Source: Chitinispirillaceae bacterium (GTDB taxonomy: Bacteria > Fibrobacterota > Chitinivibrionia > Chitinivibrionales > Chitinispirillaceae). Taken from it: 35,615 bases of DNA. The stretch lies in NCBI GenBank assembly GCA_016930275.1, contig JAFGHA010000218.1, positions 1-35,615 on the forward strand, written 5' to 3'. The translations under genes were made by a program, and so were the position numbers. Below the pieces are notes generated by a model. The model was not told the DNA's origin and did not search any database. It saw nothing but the letters and a program-made list of their open reading frames with translations. Below are positions 24,754-32,514 of the stretch, one piece after another; position 1 is the stretch's first letter, and each line of letters begins with the position of its first letter.

Positions 24754-25695
24754 TCAGAACGGGGTTTCCGGTTCGGTGTTCACGGATGGCGTTGGAGGAG
24801 GCGCAACCGGTTGTTGAACCGGTTCAGACGGTTCCTCTTTAAAAACCGGTTCATCCTGTTGCATGGGTTCCGGAGGCGGCGGGGGTGGCGGGGGCGGCGC
24901 CGGCGGAAGAATCATTCGGGCTTTCGGTACCACCGGAGGTAACGCCCGCGAACGGGTATCGGTAACCGCTCCGGATGGCGAAGGAGTCGAAGGGGTAATG
25001 GCAGCTCCCTTCTTCGCAAGAGAATCAGAATTGACGGTGTCCTGAATTATACCGCTTTTAACGGTTGTATCCTCCGCCTCGGATGCAGCCACGGGAAGCA
25101 CGTTCGGGGGTGCATCCACATCGGCCCATGCCCCTGGGGGGTAACGGAATACTCCGTTCCCCCCTTCTGAAATAAAATGCACTTCAACCGCCAAATTCAA
25201 TTTGATCAGAAGGAGTGTGAAACCAGCCCCGACAAATAAAGCAAGCGTAACAAACAGAGCCACGATAAAAGCTTTATTCCGTAAAAATACCCGGGGGAAC
25301 TTGTTTTGAACCGTTTCGGCGGCACGTTTGAGATCCGAACCGGTTCGAAGCAACTCCCTGCTGCATCCGCTCAGAAAGTGGTCCGTCTCCGCGATGATTT
25401 TCGTATCGATAAGCAGTTCCGAATTCCCGGATGTCGTGGATATTTCCGTAAGACTGCAGTGTTCCTCGAGCCATGCGTCAAAATGTTTCGCGGAAATATG
25501 CTGCACCTGTTCAAGCAGTTCGACTGCTTCGGCAATAACTTTTCTTCCGGAGTCCTCGGCGGAAGTTCCTGAACTGCGTTCCCTGAGATACCGTTCCTGG
25601 AGATACGACTTTGTCAGGGAAAAGAATGCGTGAGCATCTCCTTCGAGAACGAGTTTCTTCAGAAGTGCTTCGTGGTTTTCAATCTCTTGTTTCAT
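24754..25695 (-). CDS. Single-pass membrane protein with Pro-rich C-terminal tail
   Basis: A 313-residue protein starting at the ATG at 25695 (an upstream TTG adds only three residues). I do not recognise a family. Residues 1 to about 140 are helical and charged, probably cytoplasmic. A single transmembrane segment follows (about 142-164; FIVALFVTLALFVGAGFTLLLI). The rest is low-complexity, with a run of 10 prolines (about residue 265-275) and a Pro/Glu/Gln/Val-rich end. This suggests a periplasmic spacer that could reach through the cell wall, as in TonB-like or scaffold proteins. It is upstream of the polysaccharide operon on the same strand, separated by 300 bases; a link is possible but unproven. 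Confidence 0.6.
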   Translation of the reverse strand: MKQEIENHEALLKKLVLEGDAHAFFSLTKSYLQERYLRERSSGTSAEDSGRKVIAEAVELLEQVQHISAKHFDAWLEEHCSLTEISTTSGNSELLIDTKIIAETDHFLSGCSRELLRTGSDLKRAAETVQNKFPRVFLRNKAFIVALFVTLALFVGAGFTLLLIKLNLAVEVHFISEGGNGVFRYPPGAWADVDAPPNVLPVAASEAEDTTVKSGIIQDTVNSDSLAKKGAAITPSTPSPSGAVTDTRSRALPPVVPKARMILPPAPPPPPPPPPEPMQQDEPVFKEEPSEPVQQPVAPPPTPSVNTEPETPF

Positions 25696-25822
25696 GGCTT
25701 TCAAAAATACCTATATATGACGTTTTATGCAACGAGATTGATCACCCGCTGTGTGTAGCGGCACTCAGAAGGTATTTTATCATTAAACGGAACCACTGCA
25801 ACCTCAAATACCGGAAATTGTC

Positions 25823-26926
25823 ATGTCTGCATTCAGCACTGAAGATCATTTCAATATGAAGAGTGCTCTTGCTCTCGCCGAAAGGGTCAAGGGACTCACC
25901 CATCCCAATCCGGCGGTTGGAGCGGTCGTCGTGAAGAATGGCGTGACCGTCGGCAAGGGTGCTACCGCGCCGTGGGGAGGCCCTCATGCCGAAAAAACTG
26001 CACTTGCCGCTGCAGGCCTGAGTGCACGCAACGCCACGTTGTACGTAACGCTCGAACCCTGCTGCCATTTCGGCAGAACCGCCCCCTGCACCGATGCCGT
26101 CATTGCGGCGGGATGCAAACGGGTGATCGTCGCGGTAAGGGATCCCAATCCGCTGGTGGCAGGCAAAGGTATCGCTCAGTTGCGGCGTCACGGTATCGAA
26201 GTGTCAACCGGATTGCTGCGTCACGAGGCAACCGTTCTGAATGAGGATTTCTTCTGGGCGGTTACCCGAAAGCGTGCCTTTATCACCCTCAAAATGGCGT
26301 TTTCTCTTGACGGACGAATCGCGGATATCCGCGGTGCGTCCAAATGGATTACCTCTCCGGCACTGCGATCGGTAGTACACCATCTCCGTGCACACCATAC
26401 GGCAATCGCCGTGGGAAAAGGAACACTGCTTGCCGACAACCCGAAACTTACTGTTCGAAAGGGAAGCGGAAAAGAACCGGTACGAATCATTTTCTCCTCG
26501 GGCACCGGACTTCCACGTGAAAGCTATTTCTACCGGCATGCGGGAGATTGCCGCAGTATCGTCGTGATCCGCAAAAAAGCGCGACGACACATCACCGTTT
26601 CCCGGCGGCATGGTATCGAGTACTGGTATACCGGCTGCGAGGATCCGGTCGGGAGCATGAGCACTTTCACCGAGATGGCCTTTGAAAACCATCTCACCAG
26701 TGTCTTTGTTGAAGGAGGACAGCGCATCGCTTCGGTGCTGCTTGAAGCGGGGCTGGTAAACCGTCTCTATCTGTTCTACGGTAACCGGCTGTTCGGCGAC
26801 GGTCGTGACGGTATTCTCTTCAACCGCGGGCTCCCGGTGGAACAGTGTATTTCGCTGAAGAACAGAAAAACCTTCATTATCGGTAACGAACTCTACCTCA
26901 CCGGGATCCCCGACAATCTCCGCTGA
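25823..26926 (+). CDS. ribD: Bifunctional riboflavin deaminase-reductase RibD
   Basis: A 367-residue enzyme catalysing steps two and three of riboflavin synthesis: deamination of the pyrimidine ring and reduction of the ribosyl side chain. The deaminase domain (residues 1 to about 145) has H55-A-E with the zinc cysteines C80, C81 and C89 (EPCCHFGRTAPC). The reductase domain (about 150-365) shows KMAFSLDGRIA, SKWITS, and the late FVEGGQRIAS. Both are intact. It lies alone upstream of the trehalase, separated from ribE by about 2.6 kb. No FMN riboswitch is recognisable in the 118 bases before the start. Confidence 0.95.
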   Translation: MSAFSTEDHFNMKSALALAERVKGLTHPNPAVGAVVVKNGVTVGKGATAPWGGPHAEKTALAAAGLSARNATLYVTLEPCCHFGRTAPCTDAVIAAGCKRVIVAVRDPNPLVAGKGIAQLRRHGIEVSTGLLRHEATVLNEDFFWAVTRKRAFITLKMAFSLDGRIADIRGASKWITSPALRSVVHHLRAHHTAIAVGKGTLLADNPKLTVRKGSGKEPVRIIFSSGTGLPRESYFYRHAGDCRSIVVIRKKARRHITVSRRHGIEYWYTGCEDPVGSMSTFTEMAFENHLTSVFVEGGQRIASVLLEAGLVNRLYLFYGNRLFGDGRDGILFNRGLPVEQCISLKNRKTFIIGNELYLTGIPDNLR

Positions 26927-27057
26927 AATCCGTAGTCACTCCACCCGCAAGGTATTTCCGCTTGCATTGGTCGCGCCATGACACCTATTTTGATTTTATT
27001 GGCTGAGAGGGTAACCCCCTTATGTCAACCAGTAAACCGTCGAAGGAAGGTACCCCC

Positions 27058-28668
27058 ATGCAGCACTTCCGAACCGCAGCCTCATGGCTTGTTTGCATAG
27101 TAACGACAGCACATTTCTGCACATCGCCCGATACGGAACGAATCGTTATCGATACCCCCGAAAAACTTTACGATAACCTGTTTCATGATGTCCAGATGAA
27201 CGACCAGGTCTTCAGGGACAGCAAGACCTTTCCCGACTGTCAGCCAACGCGGTCACCGGAACAGATCCGGAAACGGTATGCGGAACTCGAAGACAAATCA
27301 ACGGTGGCATTGAAGCGGTTCATCAGCGATAACTTCACCATCCCTTCAAGCGCTCCCGCATTCACCGCCGATTCACTGCCGATCGACGATCACATCACCT
27401 GTTTGTGGAAGTTTCTCAAACGCCCCGCCGACCGGCCGGCATCGGGAACCCTGATCCCGCTTCCATTCCCCTACATCGTTCCCGGCGGGAGATTCCGGGA
27501 GATTTACTACTGGGACAGTTATTTCACCATGCTGGGACTCAGGGAGGATTCTCTCGTCGCCACCATACGCCATATGGTCGATAATTTCGCCTCTCTGATT
27601 GACACCTGCGGTTTTATCCCGAACGGTAACCGGACCTATTATCTCTCCCGCTCGCAGCCACCGTTTTTCTCCCTTATGGTCGCCGTGCTTGCCTCCTGCA
27701 ACGATGACCCAATTTATCTGGAGTATCGTGAACCTCTGGAGAAGGAATACCGGTTCTGGATGAACGGCGCCGACCGTCTGACCGCAGGCAATCCTGCATT
27801 CAGACGGGTGGTCCTGCTTGAAAACGGAGCGGTGGTAAACCGGTACCGGGATGACGTGGCCACCCCCCGCCCGGAAAGCTATCGTGAAGACCTGGCAACC
27901 GCCGAACAGGCTCTGCGAAACACCCCATCCCTGAGCAGAGAGAACGTCTACCGGAACTTGCGCTCCGCCGCAGAATCCGGCTGGGATTTTTCAAGCCGCT
28001 GGCTTTCCCCCGACAGCTCCGGCACGTTTCATCTGTATACCATTCATACCACCGACATCATCCCGGTGGATCTCAATGCACTACTGTACCACCTCGAGCA
28101 GACCCTTGCCAGGGCGCATGACCTTTCAGGAGATTCATCATCAGCGTCCCGGTATCGGTCCCTGGCTGAGAAGCGCCGAAATGCACTTGACACGTACTGC
28201 TGGAATGATTCCGCGAATATCTTCATGGATTTCAATTTCAGAACGAAAAAACCTACCGGCATAGTCTCACTGGCCGGCATCTATCCGCTGTTCTTCGAAC
28301 TCGCCTCGGCGGAGCAGGCCAACCGAACCGCGGGAACCGTGCGGCAACGTTTTCTTGAACCGGGCGGAGTGGTAACGACCGTTTACAATACCGGACAGCA
28401 GTGGGATATGCCCAATGGCTGGGCACCCCTGCAGTGGCTGACCATTAAAGGACTGCGCAATTATGGAATAACCGGTCTGGCCGATACCATCAGCGGTCGC
28501 TGGTGTGCACTCAACCGCAAGGTGTACAACACCACCTACCGAATGATGGAAAAGTATAATGTCGTGGATACGACGAAAAGAAGCGGTGGTGGAGAATACC
28601 CCACACAGGACGGTTTCGGATGGACGAATGGTGTTTACAAAGCACTCAATGGTAACAAATTAAAATAA
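27058..28668 (+). CDS. treA: Alpha,alpha-trehalase (GH37), exported
   Basis: A 536-residue trehalase hydrolysing trehalose to two glucose molecules. The ATG at 27058 is chosen because GGAAGG lies eight bases before it; an in-frame ATG 12 codons upstream lacks this. The N-terminus is a signal peptide with a Cys at about 21, so a lipoprotein is possible although the lipobox (AHFC) is poor. Family signatures are present: PGGRFREIYYWDS (142-154) and QWDMPNGWAP (about 447). Expected catalytic residues are present in SGWDFSSRW (Asp, about 310) and GGGEYPTQDGFGW (Glu, about 513). It sits between ribD and ribE without obvious metabolic link. Confidence 0.95.
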   Translation: MQHFRTAASWLVCIVTTAHFCTSPDTERIVIDTPEKLYDNLFHDVQMNDQVFRDSKTFPDCQPTRSPEQIRKRYAELEDKSTVALKRFISDNFTIPSSAPAFTADSLPIDDHITCLWKFLKRPADRPASGTLIPLPFPYIVPGGRFREIYYWDSYFTMLGLREDSLVATIRHMVDNFASLIDTCGFIPNGNRTYYLSRSQPPFFSLMVAVLASCNDDPIYLEYREPLEKEYRFWMNGADRLTAGNPAFRRVVLLENGAVVNRYRDDVATPRPESYREDLATAEQALRNTPSLSRENVYRNLRSAAESGWDFSSRWLSPDSSGTFHLYTIHTTDIIPVDLNALLYHLEQTLARAHDLSGDSSSASRYRSLAEKRRNALDTYCWNDSANIFMDFNFRTKKPTGIVSLAGIYPLFFELASAEQANRTAGTVRQRFLEPGGVVTTVYNTGQQWDMPNGWAPLQWLTIKGLRNYGITGLADTISGRWCALNRKVYNTTYRMMEKYNVVDTTKRSGGGEYPTQDGFGWTNGVYKALNGNKLK

Positions 28669-28731
28669 GGTCCTTTTACCAAGATACCCATAAAATCCCC
28701 CGCAGGGAAGAGGAGGAATAGGGTGAAAATG

Positions 28732-28748
28732 CAACTGCAAAACAGTTG
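28732..28748. terminator. Small hairpin between convergent treA and the flavodoxin gene
   Basis: CAACTG-CAAAA-CAGTTG is a perfect six-base stem in the 130-base space between the two stops. There is no T-run on either side, so it is at most a weak bidirectional terminator. Confidence 0.25.
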
Positions 28749-28798
28749 GTGAGCGCTTTTCATAACGGTTCTCCGCCGGATTAACAACGATCCCCGGT

Positions 28799-29308
28799 TC
28801 AGGAGGATCGAAAACGACGCGCTACGTCGGTGGACCATTCCGTTATTTTTTCAATTTCCCGGAAATCTCCTTCCTGCGCTTTTACCATTTTCTGGATAAC
28901 GAACCGGGCAAACACCCCCAACCGGGCATAATGGATAGCTCCGGCAAGTACCGCTTCACTAACGAGGGAAATCTCCTTTTTCAACGGATTCAGATACCCG
29001 GCAACCGCTTTCCGATTCTCGGGAGTATCGTCTTTGACCGCCAGGCAGACGGCAAATGCCGCTACCGGTACTTCCACAAGTTTATTGCGGTGTTTTTTAA
29101 CAAACCGCATTACTTCCGGCATAAGCATACCCATACGAACTGCAGTACCCAGAACGACCGCATCGGCACTTTCAATTGAGCGGACCTTTTTCGCCGGTTG
29201 TACATCGGTTGAGAAGCCGGACTTCCGCAATATCTCGGCAACCGTCTCGGCGATCTCCCGGGTAGTCCCGGATCGGGTTGCATAGACGATCAACACATTT
29301 TTCCGCAT
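28799..29308 (-). CDS. Flavodoxin-domain protein
   Basis: A 169-residue FMN-binding protein, with the start at 29308 supported by AAGGAG seven bases upstream; an open frame continues 37 codons further without family similarity. The phosphate loop region is YATRSGTTREIAE (residues 7-19), typical of the long-standing flavodoxin/HemG-like family (COG4635), and ADAVVLGTAVRMGMLMPEV forms the middle strand-loop. The C-terminal helix ends FREIEKITEW. A role in electron transfer or as menaquinone-dependent protoporphyrinogen oxidase is possible, but the HemG active-site details cannot be judged here. It is antisense to and inserted within the riboflavin gene cluster, whose product is its cofactor precursor. 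Confidence 0.82.
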   Translation of the reverse strand: MRKNVLIVYATRSGTTREIAETVAEILRKSGFSTDVQPAKKVRSIESADAVVLGTAVRMGMLMPEVMRFVKKHRNKLVEVPVAAFAVCLAVKDDTPENRKAVAGYLNPLKKEISLVSEAVLAGAIHYARLGVFARFVIQKMVKAQEGDFREIEKITEWSTDVARRFRSS

Positions 29309-29501
29309 CACTACTCCTTCCGGATTGATAAGGAAGAGCCACTGATGGAAAAATACATCCGACTGGACCGGTCTGCTGCCTGTCCGATATGGATATTCGT
29401 CCCGGCTACGGTTATTCAACGTTTCCAGACAACAGTTGCGCCCTCACCGGGTGCTCGAGTATTTTTAATAGTTTTCAGTCTCCCTGGAGCAGAGTGGTTG
29501 C

Positions 29502-30152
29502 ATGTTCACCGGAATTATTGAAACACTCGGTACGATCGCCGATTCCCGTCGTGAAGGATCCTCGATAGTATTATCTGTTGAGCCCGATCGAAAAGATTTC
29601 ACCGTTACCATCGGTGGATCGGTTGCTGTTGACGGTGCATGTCTGACACTCGAATCACAAACCGGCAACCGTATGCGCTTCAGTGCCGTTGCGGAGACAC
29701 TCGATCGTACGACCCTGGGCAGCATCCGTACCGGCAGACGGGTAAATCTCGAACGTGCGGCACTCGTCGACGGAAGGCTGGACGGGCATCTCGTTTATGG
29801 ACATGTGGACGGTGTCGGCAGCATACAGCGTGATCGTGAAATGAACGGCAGTCTCATGCGCACCATCTCGGTTCCGAAGGAACTGTCACGATTCATGGCA
29901 TATAAAGGCTCCGTCTCTATCGACGGCATCAGCCTGACCATCGCTCAGTGTGATGTTACATCGATCACCATCTCCTTCATCCCCCACACACTCAGCGCGA
30001 CTACCATGGTGCACAAAAGGCCGGGTGACCCGGTCAACATCGAATGCGACATCATCGCACGTTATCTCCATCGCCTGCTGCAGAAAGGCGGCACTGCCGG
30101 ACCAACCGCAAACCTGTCGCTGCAGGCACTTATGGAAAGGGTTGGATTTTGA
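29502..30152 (+). CDS. ribE: Riboflavin synthase alpha subunit RibE
   Basis: A 216-residue enzyme that dismutates two molecules of 6,7-dimethyl-8-ribityllumazine to riboflavin. It has the duplicated lumazine-binding barrel: the start [12 protein letters not shown] (residues 1-12) and GHVDGVGSI near residue 102, with SIDGISLT in the second half mirroring VDGACLT in the first. A moderate ribosome-binding site (GGAGCAGAG) precedes it. Its stop overlaps the probable TTG start of ribBA. Confidence 0.95.
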   Translation: MFTGIIETLGTIADSRREGSSIVLSVEPDRKDFTVTIGGSVAVDGACLTLESQTGNRMRFSAVAETLDRTTLGSIRTGRRVNLERAALVDGRLDGHLVYGHVDGVGSIQRDREMNGSLMRTISVPKELSRFMAYKGSVSIDGISLTIAQCDVTSITISFIPHTLSATTMVHKRPGDPVNIECDIIARYLHRLLQKGGTAGPTANLSLQALMERVGF

Positions 30153-31366
30153 AGTCACTTGAGGAAATCCGGGAAGTCATTGAAGATTTCCGGCAGGGTA
30201 AGGTGGTGGTCATCGTTGACGACGAAGACCGTGAGAATGAAGGTGATCTTGCATTCGCGGCGGAAGCCTGCACTCCTGAAAAAATCAACTTTCTCGCCCG
30301 ATTCGCCCGGGGGCTGATCTGTGTGGCCATGGAGGAGGAGCGACTTGACACACTCAAAATTCCCCTGATGGTTGCAGAAAACACCTCCAGGTTCGAGACA
30401 GGTTTCACCGTGTCGGTGGAAGCACGTGAAGGTACCACCACCGGCATCAGTGCGGCAGACCGGTCGGCTACCGTCCGCAAACTGGTCGATCCGCATGCAA
30501 AACCGGAAGATTTCGTCAAACCGGGTCACATGTTCCCGATCAGAGCCCGCAAAGGCGGCGTACTCGTCCGCAGCGGACAGACCGAAGCCTCGGTCGATCT
30601 TGCACGGCTCGCGGGACTGTATCCCGCTGGCGTCATCTGTGAAGTAATGAACGAAGACGGCACCATGGCACGCATGCCGCAACTGAAAAAATTCAGCGAA
30701 GACCACGGACTGAAAATCATTTCCGTAGCCGATCTCATCAGATACCGCACCGCTCATGAAAAATTCGTCCAGCGGGCGATTACCGCACGTCTTCCGACGG
30801 AATTCGGCGATTTTGATATTATTGCCTACGAGGAACAGATCTCCCGGGCACAGCATATTGTCCTGCAACACGGACCAGTCGATACCGGAAAACCGATCCT
30901 GGTACGCGTTCACTCGGAGTGTTTCACCGGCGACCTGCTCGGCTCCCTGCGTTGTGACTGCGGCGAACAACTCCACCGTGCAATGGAAACCATCAGCCGG
31001 GAAGGCGGGGTGATCCTGTATCTGCGGCAAGAAGGACGCGGCATCGGTCTGATCAACAAACTGCGCGCCTATGAGCTCCAGGATCAGGGACTCGATACGG
31101 TCGAGGCGAACGAAAAGCTCGGTTTTGCTCCGGATCTACGTGATTATGGAATCGGCGCGCAGATACTCGCTGATCTCGGTATCAAAAAAATCAGACTCAT
31201 GACCAACAATCCCCGTAAAATCGTCGGGCTTGAAGGATACGGACTGGAAGTGGTCGAACGGGTACCTCTGGAAATCGCGCCGAAAAAAGAGAATATCCGC
31301 TACCTCTCCACAAAAAAGGAAAAACTTGGTCACTTACTCGAAGGAGAATCGAAATGTCAACCGTAA
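30149..31366 (+). CDS. ribBA: Bifunctional 3,4-dihydroxy-2-butanone-4-phosphate synthase / GTP cyclohydrolase II RibBA
   Basis: A 405-residue fusion. The N-terminal half makes 3,4-dihydroxybutanone phosphate from ribulose-5-phosphate and contains [12 protein letters not shown] (about residues 23-34). The C-terminal half opens GTP, with the zinc cysteines in [18 protein letters not shown] (about 254-271) and the later GRGIGL. The longer open frame starts at 30044 but overlaps ribE by 100 bases. The TTG at 30149, giving [14 protein letters not shown], fits the family and overlaps the ribE stop. Both activities look complete, so the riboflavin pathway here lacks only a dedicated phosphatase. Confidence 0.93.
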   Translation: MKSLEEIREVIEDFRQGKVVVIVDDEDRENEGDLAFAAEACTPEKINFLARFARGLICVAMEEERLDTLKIPLMVAENTSRFETGFTVSVEAREGTTTGISAADRSATVRKLVDPHAKPEDFVKPGHMFPIRARKGGVLVRSGQTEASVDLARLAGLYPAGVICEVMNEDGTMARMPQLKKFSEDHGLKIISVADLIRYRTAHEKFVQRAITARLPTEFGDFDIIAYEEQISRAQHIVLQHGPVDTGKPILVRVHSECFTGDLLGSLRCDCGEQLHRAMETISREGGVILYLRQEGRGIGLINKLRAYELQDQGLDTVEANEKLGFAPDLRDYGIGAQILADLGIKKIRLMTNNPRKIVGLEGYGLEVVERVPLEIAPKKENIRYLSTKKEKLGHLLEGESKCQP

Positions 31367-31818
31367 AAGAAGGACATCTTGATGCTGCCGGAAAACGTTT
31401 CGGCATCATCGCCAGCCGGTTCAACGACATGATCACCAGCAAACTCATCGAAGGAGCGATGGACTGCCTCCTGCGGCACAACGCTTCCACCGAATCGATC
31501 ACCATCGTATGGGTACCGGGTGCATTTGAAATCCCGCTTGCCGCCCAGAAGCTGGCCTCCTCTAAAAATTTCGATGCAATAATCTGTCTCGGAGCCGTAA
31601 TACGGGGCGGCACACCTCATTTTGATTTCATATCGGCTGAAGTTTCAAAAGGTGTTGCCGCAGTCGGTCTGCAGCAGAACCTCCCCGTGATCTTCGGCGT
31701 TCTGACAACCGACACCATAGAGCAGGCGATCGAACGTGCCGGTACCAAAGCGGGAAACAAGGGGTGGTACGCGGCATTGAGTGCCATCGAAATGGCTGAT
31801 CTTTTCTCAAAGTGGTAA
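31354..31818 (+). CDS. ribH: 6,7-dimethyl-8-ribityllumazine synthase RibH
   Basis: A 154-residue enzyme that condenses the RibB and RibD products to the lumazine precursor. The family motifs are present: [15 protein letters not shown] (21-35), [15 protein letters not shown], and [16 protein letters not shown] including the general-base His near residue 89. It has a ribosome-binding site AAGGAG within the end of ribBA and overlaps that gene by 13 bases. Such proteins assemble as pentamers or icosahedra. Confidence 0.96.
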   Translation: MSTVKEGHLDAAGKRFGIIASRFNDMITSKLIEGAMDCLLRHNASTESITIVWVPGAFEIPLAAQKLASSKNFDAIICLGAVIRGGTPHFDFISAEVSKGVAAVGLQQNLPVIFGVLTTDTIEQAIERAGTKAGNKGWYAALSAIEMADLFSKW

Positions 31819-31849
31819 ATCAACTATATTAGATAACTTTGGAAGGTAA

Positions 31850-32317
31850 ATGAGCGAAGGAACCGCAAAAAAAAACGACGGTAAACACGGTACACTAGGT
31901 AACCGGCACCGCAGTAGAATCCTCGCACTGCAGACACTATATGCCTGTGAGGTAGGTACCGGCGAAGAATGGTTGCCCATGCTGGAACGGATCGCCGAGG
32001 GAAGCAGTCTCTCTCCCACGGTCCGCAACTACGCACGAGAACTGCTTACCGAAGTGTACGACAAGACAGCCCGGATCGACGAAATTATCAAAAACCGGGC
32101 TGCGAACTGGGACATTAAACGAATGGCGGTTATTGACCGGAATATTCTACGGCTCGCGGTAACCGAACTTTATTATTTCAGGCAGGTTCCCGTAAAAGTG
32201 GTTATCGACGAAGCAGTTGAACTTGCGAAGGCTTACGGAGCCGAAGATTCCGGTAAATTCGTCAACGGCATCATCGACTCTATACATAAACATATGCAAC
32301 CTGAAGTGGAAAACTGA
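31850..32317 (+). CDS. nusB: Transcription antitermination factor NusB
   Basis: A 155-residue all-helical protein with RHRSRILALQTLYACEV-like N-terminus (here NRHRSRILALQTLYACEVG) and the family's VPVKVVIDEAVELAKAYG near the C-terminus (about 120-137). NusB binds boxA RNA with NusE to stop premature termination in rRNA operons. It follows ribH by 31 bases with a GGAAGG ribosome-binding site, the widespread ribH-nusB pairing. Confidence 0.95.
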   Translation: MSEGTAKKNDGKHGTLGNRHRSRILALQTLYACEVGTGEEWLPMLERIAEGSSLSPTVRNYARELLTEVYDKTARIDEIIKNRAANWDIKRMAVIDRNILRLAVTELYYFRQVPVKVVIDEAVELAKAYGAEDSGKFVNGIIDSIHKHMQPEVEN

Positions 32318-32514
32318 GTAACGGAACTGTTGTTTTAATGGGCGGTAACGCTATTCACCGGAAAAGTCGCACCGGTTTTCTCCGAAAACACGACAGTACT
32401 CTTCCGATGTAATCTCATTCAGGTACCCCGTATTCGACCGCAACGGCGGTCATCCGGTTTCCGATGTACGATCGATAACCGAATCCGGTTGTCAGGACAG
32501 AAAGGATCTTTTGC

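Noticed and set aside
25705..25822. FMN riboswitch upstream of ribD
   Set aside because: The region is too short and lacks the conserved RFN core sequence.
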